Shown: piece by piece, positions 56,142 to 64,000 of the stretch | Numbering within the stretch: the first letter of the stretch is position 1 | Layout of the letters: every line of letters begins with the position of its first letter | From: Dehalobacter sp. DCA | Lineage (GTDB): Bacteria; Bacillota; Desulfitobacteriia; Desulfitobacteriales; Syntrophobotulaceae | Length of the DNA: 64,000 nt | Reading direction: 5' to 3' | Assembly: GCF_000305775.1 (NCBI RefSeq) | Contig: NC_018866.1 | Location: 2,623,001-2,687,000 of the forward strand | Made by a program: the position numbers and the translations under genes | Notes under the pieces: model-generated | What the model was told of the DNA's origin: nothing | The model's input: the letters and a program-made list of their open reading frames with translations, nothing else | The model's database searches: none

Positions 56142-56247
56142 AGTCTGTGAGCCACAATACCGCTTTTCGGCTATTGCGCCATCCTTGGCGCAAAAAGCCG
56201 CGCTGCGCTATCCTGCTCCGCTCACAGCGAACTGTGTCCCCCAGACT
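56142..56247. repeat. Modular palindromic repeat, copy B
   Basis: Bounded by AAGTCTG and CAGACTGATCTT. It holds a 15-bp imperfect hairpin CGGCTATTGCGCCA/TGGCGCAAAAAGCCG, then CGCTGCGCTATCCTGCTCCG, inverse to copies A and C. Lies 60 bp past cbiZ in a 540-bp gap (56080-56621) that has no gene. Confidence 0.75.
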
Positions 56248-56320
56248 GATCTTAGGGTTAAGTAGGTTTGCATGCTAGAATACAACTCATTATTTGTGGT
56301 ACTAGCGGTTCAAACTAAAA

Positions 56321-56355
56321 ACAGCCGCTGGCAAAGCTCATTCGTCGGCGGCTGT
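56321..56355. terminator. Hairpin between cbiZ and clpX
   Basis: ACAGCCGC and GCGGCTGT form an 8-bp stem with a 19-base loop, flanked by AAAA and TAAAAT. It may end the cbiZ transcript; the U-run is poor. Confidence 0.5.
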
Positions 56356-56441
56356 AAAATTTGCTTGGAAGCTTTATACGGAATTCCCCTCGATTCTGAT
56401 CCCGCATTCTTTATATGATGGCTTAATAGACCCAAAATTTA

Positions 56442-56553
56442 ACGTCATGTAGTCTATCCGCGGCCAAGCGGAGCACGATGCGGAGCGCGGCTTTTTGCGC
56501 CATGGATGGCGCAATAGCCAAAGAGCGGTTAGGGTACATGACGTAAACCCTAA
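56442..56553. repeat. Modular palindromic repeat, copy C
   Basis: Inverted relative to copy B 200 bp away. It is framed by ACGTCATGTA (56442-56451) and TACATGACGT (56535-56544). Inside are GCGGAGCACGATGCGGAGCG and the hairpin GGCTTTTTGCGCCAT/ATGGCGCAATAGCC. A TTAGGGT/AACCCTAA hairpin overlaps the right end. Confidence 0.75.
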
Positions 56554-56558
56554 GTTTA

Positions 56559-56597
56559 CAAAAAATACTGCCAATAGCATAAAACTATTAACAGTAT
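56559..56597 (-). terminator. Terminator after clpX
   Basis: On the minus strand ATACTGTTAATAG pairs with CTATTGGCAGTAT (with G:U pairs) across TTTTATG and is followed by TTTTTTG, 25 bp past the clpX stop. Confidence 0.85.
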
Positions 56598-56621
56598 CTC
56601 ATAGGTTTAGATTTATTCTGT

Positions 56622-57875
56622 TTAAGCTGATTCTTCCTTCTTGTTGTCCACCGTGATAAGCTCAGGCTCAATCCGCTGAAGGATTGTATCCTTGGTAACG
56701 ATGCATTTGGTGACATCCGAACGGGTTGGAATATCATACATGACATTCAGCATGATTTCTTCCATAATCGCCCTGAGACCCCTCGCTCCTGTATTACGGC
56801 GAATCGCTTCTTCAGCAATGGCTCTAAGCGCATCTTCTTTAAACTCCAGCCCTACACCGTCCATCTCCAGCAATTTTTCATATTGTTTAACCAGAGCGTT
56901 TTTGGGCTGGGTCAAAATGCTAACCAGCGCATCCTGATCCAGGGCATCCAAGGTAACAATAACAGGAAGCCTTCCGACAAACTCGGGAATTAACCCGTAT
57001 TTTAAGAGGTCTACCGGCAGGATCTGCCTTAAGAATTCCCCGACGTTCTTTTCATTCTTCTTTTGAATTTCCGCCCCAAAACCCATCACTTTCTTGCCAA
57101 TACGGTTTTGAATCAGCTTGTCAATCCCATCAAAAGCCCCGCCGACAATGAACAGGATGTTCGTGGTATCGAGCTGGATGAATTCCTGGTGGGGATGCTT
57201 GCGTCCTCCCTGTGGAGGAACACTGGCTACTGTGCCTTCCAGAATTTTGAGCAGTGCCTGCTGGACACCTTCACCTGATACATCCCTTGTAATGGATGGA
57301 TTCTCAGATTTCCGGGCAATCTTATCGATCTCATCAATATAGATGATCCCTCGCTCTGCCCTCTCAATATCATAATCAGCAGCCTGAATCAGTTTGAGGA
57401 GAATATTCTCGACATCTTCTCCGACATAGCCGGCTTCCGTCAGTGAGGTTGCATCCGCTATAGCAAATGGAACATTAAGAACTTTAGCCAGTGTAGAAGC
57501 AAGCAGCGTCTTACCGGAACCTGTTGGACCGAGCATAATGATATTGGATTTCTGAAGTTCGACATCATCGACCTTCATGCCAATGCTGATACGCTTGTAA
57601 TGGTTATAAACTGCAACAGATAATGCTTTTTTTGCTTCGTCCTGACCGACAACGTATTGATCAAGAATACTTCTGATTTCTTTTGGCTTAGGTATCTCTC
57701 CAATTTCTGAACCTACATCATCCTGGAGCTCCTCTTCTATGATTTCATTACAGAGCTCGATGCATTCATCACAAATGTATACCCCGGGACCTGCTACCAG
57801 TTTCTTGACCTGTTCCTGTGTTTTACCGCAAAAGGAACACTTCAGTTGATTCTTTTCATCGTTAAACTTTGCCAT
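56622..57875 (-). CDS. clpX: ClpX unfoldase
   Basis: AAA+ unfoldase that feeds proteins into the ClpP peptidase. The 417-residue protein has the N-terminal zinc domain (CSFCGKTQ, then CDECIELC), Walker [14 protein letters not shown], Walker [13 protein letters not shown], the pore loop GYVGEDV and the ClpP-binding IGF-type loop near [18 protein letters not shown] before ATG 57875. It follows tig by 50 bp with no clpP between, unlike many Clostridia but like Bacillus. Confidence 0.98.
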   Translation of the reverse strand: MAKFNDEKNQLKCSFCGKTQEQVKKLVAGPGVYICDECIELCNEIIEEELQDDVGSEIGEIPKPKEIRSILDQYVVGQDEAKKALSVAVYNHYKRISIGMKVDDVELQKSNIIMLGPTGSGKTLLASTLAKVLNVPFAIADATSLTEAGYVGEDVENILLKLIQAADYDIERAERGIIYIDEIDKIARKSENPSITRDVSGEGVQQALLKILEGTVASVPPQGGRKHPHQEFIQLDTTNILFIVGGAFDGIDKLIQNRIGKKVMGFGAEIQKKNEKNVGEFLRQILPVDLLKYGLIPEFVGRLPVIVTLDALDQDALVSILTQPKNALVKQYEKLLEMDGVGLEFKEDALRAIAEEAIRRNTGARGLRAIMEEIMLNVMYDIPTRSDVTKCIVTKDTILQRIEPELITVDNKKEESA

Positions 57876-57925
57876 ATGCTCACCCCTTTACTGAGAATTC
57901 CCTTATCATTGTCGCAATAACTATC

Positions 57926-59275
57926 TTATTCATTTTCCTCCGCAACATTACTCTCTGAATCCGTGTTCTGTGCTGCAGCACTTTCCTGCCCTGCTCCATT
58001 GTTCTTGACCAGGAAATCAACGGTATGCTCTGATGTTAAACTAATTTTGAACATCTGCATCTCGCCGCGAGCTTCAAGAGCTGACTTCAGTTCTTCAGCT
58101 GTCCTGCCATACTGCATAGCCATTCTATTAATCTCGGATTCAATTTCTTCATCGGTAACCGTAATTCCTTCTTTTTCCGCAATTGCTTCGAGGACAAGTT
58201 CAGTTTTTAGTCCATCAGTTGCCTGTTGGCTAAAGGATTCGCGAAGCGCTTCTCTGCTGGTATTGACATACTGGCAATACTGCTCCATGGAAATCCCTTG
58301 ATAGGACATGTTCTGCTGCAGGTCTTCCATTAACGCATCAATGCGCTCCTGTTTCATTCCTTCAGGAATTTCACAGACTGCGTTTTCAGCGACCTTCTTA
58401 ATAACTTCGGTCTTATATTCATTGTCACGTCTGGTTTCTGCAGCTGAAATCATCTTTTCTCTAATATCCTGCTTCAATTCTTCCAACGTGTCAAATTCGC
58501 TGACGTCTTTGGCAAACTCGTCATCCAGAGCAGCCAGTTCTTTTCTCTTAATACCGTTGATCTTGACTTTAAATATGGCATCTTTTCCAGATAGCTCTTC
58601 GCTGTGATAGCCTTCCGGGAACTTGACATTAATTTCGAGTTCCTGACCATTCTTAGAACCTTTTATTTGTTCCTCAAATCCTGGGATAAAAGTGCCGGAA
58701 CCGATAGTTAACTCGTGATTCTCGCCTTTTCCTCCTTCAAACGGCACATCACCGAGGAATCCTTCAAAGTCAATCGTGACGATATCCTGGTCAATGATTT
58801 CTCCGTCTTCAACCGGAATAAGTTTAGCGTGTCTGTTTTGACGGCGTTCCAGTTCTTCGGCCACCTGCTCGTCTGTAACCTCAACAGCCTGTTTTTCGAT
58901 GCCAAGACCCTTATATTGTCCCAGCTCTACATCAGGTTTGGTCTCTACCGTAACTTTAAAAATGAGATCTTTATCTGCCTCGAATTGGACGACCTGCATA
59001 GCCGGTCTGGAAACTGGCGTAATAGAATGCTCTTTATAGGCTTCAAATAAAGCCGGGTAAGAGACCTGCTCCATCACTTCATTATTCACAGCGTCTTTAT
59101 CAACATACCTTTCTATTATATGCTTGGGGGCTTTTCCTTTGCGAAAACCTGGTATGCTGAGTCCCTGGCCAGCTCTTTTCATCACCCGGTCAAAAGCTGC
59201 AGAAACCTCTTCAACCCCAACCATAATTTCCATTTCGTAGATGTTATTGTTCTTCTTTTCGATCTTGACAGACAT
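57926..59275 (-). CDS. tig: Trigger factor
   Basis: Ribosome-bound chaperone with prolyl isomerase activity. The 449-residue protein has the ribosome-docking motif GFRKGKAPKHIIERYV (about 44-59), the FKBP-type domain (DIVTIDFEGFLGDVPFEGG, FIPGFEEQIKGSKNGQELEI) and the helical C-terminal arms, ending in a tail rich in Ala, Glu and Ser. AAGGAGGAG before ATG 59275. First gene of tig-clpX. Confidence 0.97.
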   Translation of the reverse strand: MSVKIEKKNNNIYEMEIMVGVEEVSAAFDRVMKRAGQGLSIPGFRKGKAPKHIIERYVDKDAVNNEVMEQVSYPALFEAYKEHSITPVSRPAMQVVQFEADKDLIFKVTVETKPDVELGQYKGLGIEKQAVEVTDEQVAEELERRQNRHAKLIPVEDGEIIDQDIVTIDFEGFLGDVPFEGGKGENHELTIGSGTFIPGFEEQIKGSKNGQELEINVKFPEGYHSEELSGKDAIFKVKINGIKRKELAALDDEFAKDVSEFDTLEELKQDIREKMISAAETRRDNEYKTEVIKKVAENAVCEIPEGMKQERIDALMEDLQQNMSYQGISMEQYCQYVNTSREALRESFSQQATDGLKTELVLEAIAEKEGITVTDEEIESEINRMAMQYGRTAEELKSALEARGEMQMFKISLTSEHTVDFLVKNNGAGQESAAAQNTDSESNVAEENE

Positions 59276-59304
59276 GTCCGCTCCTCCTTGGAATTTAACC
59301 TTAC

Positions 59305-59332
59305 ATTATTTTTTATATTTAAATAGTATCAA
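59305..59332 (-). promoter_or_regulatory. Possible tig promoter
   Basis: On the minus strand TTGATA (59327-59332), 16 bases and AATAAT (59305-59310), 30 bp ahead of tig. The -35 is good and the -10 fair. Confidence 0.45.
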
Positions 59333-59586
59333 CATTTCACACCAGGATATTCTGCCCTTTTTCAAAAAAATGCAAACCTAGCTTAAGCGTAAATCCCTGG
59401 AAAAAAGCAATAAGCTCAGAAAGAGGAAACATCCGTTTCCCCTTTCCAGTAAACCTGATATTGACCAGTTAATATTATCAGAAGTTTTTCAAAGAATCAA
59501 GGAAAACGCTTGATATTCTGTTTAAATCTACTACCTTGTTAACCCTAATTTTGGAATATAATGGCGAGCAGATTTCCTGCCGGGTA
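59333..59586. other. Gene-free gap between the glycosyltransferase and tig
   Basis: No gene is seen. GAGGAAAC (59423-59430) and GTTTCCCC (59435-59442) form a short hairpin followed on the minus strand by TTTCTG, a weak terminator candidate for the glycosyltransferase. AT-rich DNA near 59460-59560 has no clear motif. Confidence 0.4.
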
Positions 59587-60744
59587 CTAAATCGCTTCTG
59601 TTTTGAACGAATCGGTTTTGGTACTTTTCCTAAGTGTCAAAATATACGCGGCTGCATTCTGTGAAGGATTGACCGGCAGTATCATCCGGGCCGCAGAACT
59701 CATTGTCTCCAGTCTGGCCAAATGCTTGAACAGCTCTACTGTGTAGTGGATCAGTTCATCCGGGGTCCCGAAAGCCTTCCCCGCTCCCGCTTGTTCAACG
59801 AAATAAGCATTTCCTTTTTCATGCCCTGGGATCGGTCTGTACATCAGCAAGGGAAGCCCCATGGTCAGCGCTTCGGAAATCGTCAGTGCTCCTCCTTTAG
59901 TGATCATAAGATCAGAAGCTGCCATCAGTTCCTGAACATTGTCGACATGACCGTAGAGTCTGATGCAGAGATTTGTTTCCCGAATTTCACTGTTAAGCGC
60001 ATGGTACAGTTCTTTATTGTAGCCGCAAACCACCAATAATTGTGCCGAAATATCCTGAGCCAGGTTCCGGACAATATCCTTCAGTTCTGCGACATTGCTT
60101 ACGGGCTTACCGTTAAGACCCATGATAAGTACCGTCTTCCGGTCCAGGTCAAGCCGTAGTTTTTGTTTAGCAGCGCTTTTTTGCATGGGTTCTTCAAATC
60201 TTAACCGGAGAGGGATCCCGGACTGAATCACGTTCTGGGGCGCTATTCCTGCCTCCACGAGCCTGGTACAGGCATCCTTGCAACCTACAATATACTTATC
60301 CGTTCCGGAGTGGATCCATACGCCGTGAACAAGGTAGTCCGTCACCACCGTGACCAGCGGAACAGAAAGGAGCCCTTTCAGCTTCAGTTCACCCAGTAGG
60401 GCAGCCGGTATAAAATGAGTACTTACAATCACATCAGGATTAAACTTCCAGATGCAGTCCAACAGCTTCTTCGTTTCCAATCCCCGCACAAACTTCCGGC
60501 AATCTTCGGCAGTCAATCCTGCCGTCTTTTCAAAGAGTATTCTCCAGAGTTTTGGCGTCTTCTTAATCATTGTTGCGTAGGCTTTCCTCATAAAATAATC
60601 CGTGTTAAAGTAAAAAAAAGAACCAAAATCTAAGTGCTTTACCTCTATTGGCGAAGGTTGATGACGAAAAGCTTCGGCGAGTGCTTCGCCTGCCTGGAAA
60701 TGTCCTTCACCATAGTTTGATGAAAAAATTAGAATTCCCGACAC
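59587..60744 (-). CDS. Diacylglycerol glycosyltransferase (MGDG-synthase/UgtP-like)
   Basis: A 385-residue GT28-type enzyme that transfers a sugar to diacylglycerol at the inner membrane face. The N-terminal lipid-binding half has GILIFSSNYGEGHFQAGEAL (close to the MGDG-synthase start); the C-terminal donor half has VLIMGLNGKPVSNVAELKDI, ASDLMITKGGALTISEALTM and MYRPIPGHEKGNA, the nucleotide-sugar site. GTG 60744 with AAGGGG eight bases before is preferred; TTG 60762 would add six residues. The product (glycolipid or lipoteichoic-acid anchor) is inference. Confidence 0.9.
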   Translation of the reverse strand: MSGILIFSSNYGEGHFQAGEALAEAFRHQPSPIEVKHLDFGSFFYFNTDYFMRKAYATMIKKTPKLWRILFEKTAGLTAEDCRKFVRGLETKKLLDCIWKFNPDVIVSTHFIPAALLGELKLKGLLSVPLVTVVTDYLVHGVWIHSGTDKYIVGCKDACTRLVEAGIAPQNVIQSGIPLRLRFEEPMQKSAAKQKLRLDLDRKTVLIMGLNGKPVSNVAELKDIVRNLAQDISAQLLVVCGYNKELYHALNSEIRETNLCIRLYGHVDNVQELMAASDLMITKGGALTISEALTMGLPLLMYRPIPGHEKGNAYFVEQAGAGKAFGTPDELIHYTVELFKHLARLETMSSAARMILPVNPSQNAAAYILTLRKSTKTDSFKTEAI

Positions 60745-60762
60745 TTCTTTTTCCCCTTCCAA

Positions 60763-61028
60763 ACACTCTCTTCATTTGGTGTCATTACTATTCATATTAT
60801 GGACCGGATCAAATAATTATATATGAAAGATATTCTAGTCCAAGGATCCGGGATTATTCTGCTACATCCATATTATAATAATTGCCGGTCGACATTTAAA
60901 TACTTTTTCTCGATTTTTTCACAATCGGTGTTATATCTTCTGCAACTTCTTTGTTGCAGCACCTCCATTTTGCCAATTTGTGATCTAGTGCGTAAGAAAC
61001 GAAAATCTAAGGCTGGAAACGCAGAAAC
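60763..61028. other. Gene-free gap upstream of the glycosyltransferase
   Basis: AT-rich, with no gene, tRNA or convincing promoter seen. Short open frames on the plus strand lack binding sites. Confidence 0.4.
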
Positions 61029-61064
61029 AAAAAAGACAGTCAACCTTCTTTATAGGTCAACTGC
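61029..61064 (-). terminator. Terminator of the tRNA unit
   Basis: On the minus strand GGCAGTTGACC pairs along its length, allowing G:U, with GGTTGACTGTC, followed by TTTTTTG. It lies 18 bp past tRNA-Leu. Confidence 0.8.
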
Positions 61065-61081
61065 CTCGAAATCATCAATTT

Positions 61082-61166
61082 TGGTGCGGGAGACAGGACT
61101 TGAACCTGCACGGAGTTACCCGCTGGAACCTAAATCCAGTGCGTCTGCCAGTTCCGCCACTCCCGC
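61082..61166 (-). tRNA. tRNA-Leu (anticodon UAG)
   Basis: An 85-base cloverleaf with CCA encoded. Acceptor stem GCGGGAG/CTCCCGC, anticodon stem CTGGA/TCCAG with loop TTTAGGT (anticodon TAG), a variable arm (CGGGTAACTCCGT) typical of class II tRNAs, and T arm GGTTCAAGTCC. Confidence 0.97.
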
Positions 61167-61176
61167 ATGTAAAAGT

Positions 61177-61250
61177 TGGCTGGGGTAGATGGATTTGAAC
61201 CACCGGTGTCGGAGTCAGAGTCCGATGCCTTACCGCTTGGCGATACCCCA
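61177..61250 (-). tRNA. tRNA-Gln (anticodon CUG)
   Basis: A 74-base cloverleaf starting TGGGGTATCGCCAAGCGGTA, the usual bacterial Gln start, with anticodon stem TCGGA/TCCGA, loop CTCTGAC (anticodon CTG), T arm GGTTCAAATCC and encoded CCA. Ten bases upstream of tRNA-Leu, same transcript. Confidence 0.96.
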
Positions 61251-61359
61251 TTGGAATGAAAATCGGTTATGCAATTCCCTGACAGTTCTAACACGCAAAC
61301 AGTATTATACTTAAAAAAATTTGCCCTGTCAAACAAAATTATACAAAAAAATAGTGTCC

Positions 61360-61977
61360 TTATTTGATCGGACACTGGAAGTTTTTGCAGAAAGAGTTAA
61401 AACCAAAGACATAAAGCGCTGCTTTTTCAATTCTAAGACTCTGCCATTGTTTTATATCGATTTTTTCACCAAACCGGTTCTCGGCAATTCCATCTTTTCC
61501 GATCCAGCCTGAAGCTTCCCCCTCGCCTAAACGGATTTCCCATTTGCCTTCATTTTTACCAGGTAAGATCTGAACATTGCATCGGGCATGGAAAATTTCT
61601 ACAAGTTTGACGAACAATCTAAAAAAATATTCTTCATATTCAATGGGCTCACTTTGCGGGATCGCAAGGTCGGAACAAATATCCTCGACCAGCACTGTCA
61701 GCCCCTTGGCAGGGTTATAGCGATGATAAAATGCTGTCGTAAGGGATCCGTAATTAATGATCCCGGAATCATAATCAATCGTCAGTGGATGGTCTAGATC
61801 CGTAAAAAGAAGTGTAATCGCGTTGCCGGAAATACCCCATTTTCCTTGATAACGCGACAGCAACTGGTCTGCAATCTGAAAAGACAGAATATAGGTGGAT
61901 ATTTGCTTTTCATCTCTGATAGCGCATCCTATACAATCTCTATCCTGATTATAAGCTATTGATGAAATTCTCATCAT
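61360..61977 (-). CDS. Conserved-looking protein of unknown function
   Basis: Not recognised. The 205-residue protein is soluble without signal peptide or membrane segment. It has a CxxC in DRDCIGCAIRDE near the start, an acidic middle (LVEDICSDLAIPQSEPIEYE) and a beta-rich C-terminus (GKWEIRLGEGEASGWIGKDG). A GGGGGGG tract lies nine bases before ATG 61977. Coding character is supported by the binding site and by its undisturbed length. Two TGAAAC-type palindromes lie 35-100 bp upstream and an IclR gene beyond, so it may be IclR-regulated. Ends 110 bp before the tRNA pair. Confidence 0.7.
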   Translation of the reverse strand: MMRISSIAYNQDRDCIGCAIRDEKQISTYILSFQIADQLLSRYQGKWGISGNAITLLFTDLDHPLTIDYDSGIINYGSLTTAFYHRYNPAKGLTVLVEDICSDLAIPQSEPIEYEEYFFRLFVKLVEIFHARCNVQILPGKNEGKWEIRLGEGEASGWIGKDGIAENRFGEKIDIKQWQSLRIEKAALYVFGFNSFCKNFQCPIK

Positions 61978-62010
61978 AATCAATTACCCCCCCACTCTTG
62001 TCTCACTATA

Positions 62011-62075
62011 TGATACACTGTTTCATTTTGTACGCATAAAAATAAGTTTGTTTTATTCTTTGAAACACCGTTTCA
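62011..62075 (-). promoter_or_regulatory. Pair of palindromic operator-like sites
   Basis: TGAAACACCGTTTCA (62061-62075), a perfect palindrome around ACC, and TGATACACTGTTTCA (62011-62025), one base off, lie exactly 50 bp apart. They resemble the binding box of KdgR, an IclR-family regulator (AATGAAACATTGTTTCATT-like). They lie upstream of the unknown gene and downstream of the IclR gene. Confidence 0.65.
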
Positions 62076-62261
62076 TATTTGATCTAAACCTATTTCCATG
62101 TCCATCTTTTCATTTTTTTTGCTCAAGCTTGATTCTGATCTTTTGGTTATTTTATGCAAACTAATACAGAAGGATTCTGAAATATTTGAAAATGTAGTAT
62201 TAATATTATGTACTAGTTTTCTACTTCCGTCAAGCGTTTCTTTTGGCAGATTACTGTAATA

Positions 62262-63029
62262 TCAGCGGCCAGAATATCCTAATCTGAAGGATATATCCTG
62301 ACCAACACGCTTGATTTCCTGACCGACCTTTTCAATCCCTTTCTCCATCAGCCTGTTAATTGGTCCGGAAATGCTGATCGCGCCAATAGTTCCGCCCGAA
62401 TAATCATAAATGGGTGTTCCTATGTTAATGACCCCGACTTCAGTTTCTTCAGCGGCAACTGCAATACCTGTTCTTCTTATTTCCTTCAGCTGTTTGATCA
62501 GTTTTTCCGGATCTGTAATCGTCTGCTGAGTAAAACGGGGCATACCCTTTTTCTGCAGAATAAGCCTTACTTCCTCTTCCGGCAAAGTGGAAAGGATTGC
62601 TTTACCAACCGCCGTGCAATGCATGTAACCTCTGCTGCCTACCTTGGAGTGCATGCCGATCAACTGGGAACTTTCCTTATGATCGATAAACACCACTTCG
62701 CCGTTGTCGGGCAGGACCAGATGAACTACTTCATCAAAGGTTTTAGCCAGGCTTTCCAGATAGCGCTCGGCAACCTTCCGGACTTCAAGCTGATTGAAAA
62801 ATGCGTTGCCAACTTCGGCTATTGTTATCCCGAGACGGTACCGTTCCCTGTCTTTCTCTTTTTCGACATATCCCCGATAGCATAAAGTCTGAATAATCCG
62901 ATGTACCGTGCTTTTATGCAGCCCTATCTTGCTGCCAATTTCAGTCACGCCGAATGATTCCCTAGAACTGGCCAGCACTTCCAATATATCCAGCGCTCTT
63001 TCCACAGTCTGAACATATCTTTCTGTCAC
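62262..63029 (-). CDS. IclR-family transcriptional regulator
   Basis: A 255-residue regulator. The winged-helix N-terminus (TVERALDILEVLASSRESFG, then VTEIGSKIGLHKSTVHRIIQ) is followed by the IclR effector domain (GSRGYMHCTAVGKAILSTLP; AVAAEETEVGVINIGTPIYD, about 190-215). Effectors of the family are small carboxylic or aromatic acids; this one is unknown. GTG 63029 (MTERYVQTVERALD) with GGGAGG seven bases before is better than the longer frame. Divergent from the FN3 gene and likely to control the unknown gene downstream, itself or both. Confidence 0.93.
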   Translation of the reverse strand: MTERYVQTVERALDILEVLASSRESFGVTEIGSKIGLHKSTVHRIIQTLCYRGYVEKEKDRERYRLGITIAEVGNAFFNQLEVRKVAERYLESLAKTFDEVVHLVLPDNGEVVFIDHKESSQLIGMHSKVGSRGYMHCTAVGKAILSTLPEEEVRLILQKKGMPRFTQQTITDPEKLIKQLKEIRRTGIAVAAEETEVGVINIGTPIYDYSGGTIGAISISGPINRLMEKGIEKVGQEIKRVGQDISFRLGYSGR

Positions 63030-63208
63030 AAACAGGCCTCCCATCTTCTTGCTGATTTCTATTATGGATGATTTTAATAAGAATAACAATAAAAAATTAA
63101 ATTGAATACTCCAAAGGATTTACAAATGATTTACAGATAATAAACCAAGAAATGGTATACTTGTTTCATGGTCCCCTAAAAGAGAATGCGATGGAAGGTG
63201 AATATCAT

Positions 63209-64000
63209 ATGGGAGAAATCAGGTCTAAATCATTGGTGATACTCTTATGTTTCCTCGTCAATTTCCTGACTATGCCTCAGATTTCTGCCGCCGCTTTGTC
63301 GGCTCCGACAAACTTATCCGCTTCTACGCTCAGTCCGAATGAAATTGCGTTAACCTGGACTATCGTAAACGGCGCGGACAAGTACAATATCTACCGGTCA
63401 ACTTCCCATTCCGGAACCTACTCTTTTACTAACTCGGTCACCACAAACCAATATACCGACACCGGTTTAACCTCCAGCCAAACCTATTACTATAAGGTCC
63501 AGACTGCCGACAACAACGAAACAAGCGCACTTTCTTCCTATGCTGGCGCCACGACCCTTGCATCTTTCTCAAGTCTTTCAGCGAAATCCTCCGGACCAGG
63601 GCAAATCTATCTTTCCTGGAATTCAATCAGTGGAATGACCTCTTACGCGGTCTACCGCTCGGCTTCGTATTCAGGGACCTATACAGAGATTTCCTCGACG
63701 GTATATACCAATTATACAGATGGCAGCCTGACATCAGGCAATACTTATTATTACAAGATCAAAGCTGTTGGGAGTTCCGGTATAGGCTATTTTTCCAATA
63801 TCGTTAACGCGACCGCTGGCAGTCCAGGATCATCTTTCATAACCTCAAATCGTTTGTCAGGCAGTGACAGATATGAGACATCTGCTTTGATTTCCCAGTA
63901 TGGCTGGAGTTCTTCCAGCTATGCCGTCATCGTCAACGGTGAAAATTATCCGGATGCCTTATGCAGCGCTCCGCTCGCCTCGAAGTATAATGCTCCTATT
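63209..64000 (+). CDS. Secreted protein with FN3 domains and cell-wall-binding repeat 2 (3' end outside window)
   Basis: The first 264 residues: a signal peptide (MGEIRSKSLVILLCFLVNFL, cleaved near QISAAA), two fibronectin type III domains (about 30-118 and 119-215, each with WxxxxGAxxYxIYRS-type strands and TYYYKV), then RLSGSDRYETSALISQYGWS and VIVNGENYPDALCSAPLASK, the start of a CWB2 repeat. CWB2 triplets bind the secondary wall polymer and hold S-layer or surface proteins. AAGGTG lies nine bases before ATG 63209. The rest of the binding domain is outside the window. Confidence 0.92.
   Translation, partial: MGEIRSKSLVILLCFLVNFLTMPQISAAALSAPTNLSASTLSPNEIALTWTIVNGADKYNIYRSTSHSGTYSFTNSVTTNQYTDTGLTSSQTYYYKVQTADNNETSALSSYAGATTLASFSSLSAKSSGPGQIYLSWNSISGMTSYAVYRSASYSGTYTEISSTVYTNYTDGSLTSGNTYYYKIKAVGSSGIGYFSNIVNATAGSPGSSFITSNRLSGSDRYETSALISQYGWSSSSYAVIVNGENYPDALCSAPLASKYNAPI

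Overview
The window is a chromosomal stretch from a Gram-positive, endospore-forming Clostridia-type bacterium. Spo0B-like, SpoIVFA, SpoIVFB, LonB, Rex, MinD/MinE and RNase J genes, T-box and L21 leaders and strong AGGAGG ribosome binding sites all point to Firmicutes. The mix with cobalamin salvage (CbiZ), an MGDG-synthase-like glycosyltransferase and citramalate synthase suggests the Peptococcaceae/Desulfitobacteriaceae (Dehalobacter, Syntrophobotulus or Desulfitobacterium relatives). That placement is inference. Almost everything is on the minus strand and housekeeping.

Layout, left to right. 1-2288: competence DNA uptake genes comEC (broken by an in-frame TGA and cut by the window edge) and comEA. 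2478-3737: two plus-strand accessory genes, a small LSm-like membrane protein and a Phd-antitoxin/Uma2-nuclease fusion with its own operator. 3744-13313, minus strand: leuS with a T-box leader, rsfS, yqeK, an RRM protein, nadD, yhbY, obgE, spo0B-like, rpmA, rplU with its leader, and rng. 13365-16608: two radical-SAM-associated genes with a reversed DUF2935 gene between them. 16799-18140: ogt and a manganese-catalase/CotJC-like gene. 18223-30940: spoIVFB, spoIVFA, rodA, minE, minD, mrdA, mreD, mreC, mreB, radC, maf, cimA, i.e. the cell-shape and division-site cluster, without minC. 31124-40082: rex, a SPOR protein, a response-regulator diguanylate cyclase, folC, valS, rnj. 40210-44817: a three-gene lipid-linked sugar cluster, a TIGR04086 membrane protein and a cation antiporter. 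44976-59275: ysxC, lon, lonB, clpX and tig, split by a plus-strand island (SPFH protein, Arc-like protein, cobalamin riboswitch, btuF-btuC-btuD-cbiZ). 59587-64000: a glycolipid glycosyltransferase, tRNA-Leu and tRNA-Gln, an unknown gene with two palindromic operator-like sites, an IclR regulator, and the start of a secreted FN3/cell-wall-binding protein.

How it works together: the long minus-strand runs make translation and ribosome-assembly parts, the elongation machinery (MreBCD, PBP2, RodA), division-site placement (MinDE), protein quality control (Tig, ClpX, LonA, LonB) and the SpoIVFA/FB pair. The B12 island imports corrinoids under a B12 riboswitch and salvages them with CbiZ; its ATPase and its amidohydrolase both carry extra C-terminal regions of unknown role.

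Between genes there is a family of modular palindromic repeats (cores like GCCATCCATGGC, edges like ATTACGGAGACTGATC), found in at least eight gaps, plus a 60-bp three-way-junction palindrome. These, the Phd-Uma2 fusion, the IclR-linked operators and the extended B12 proteins are the least ordinary parts. No single clearly new defence or biosynthetic system is evident.
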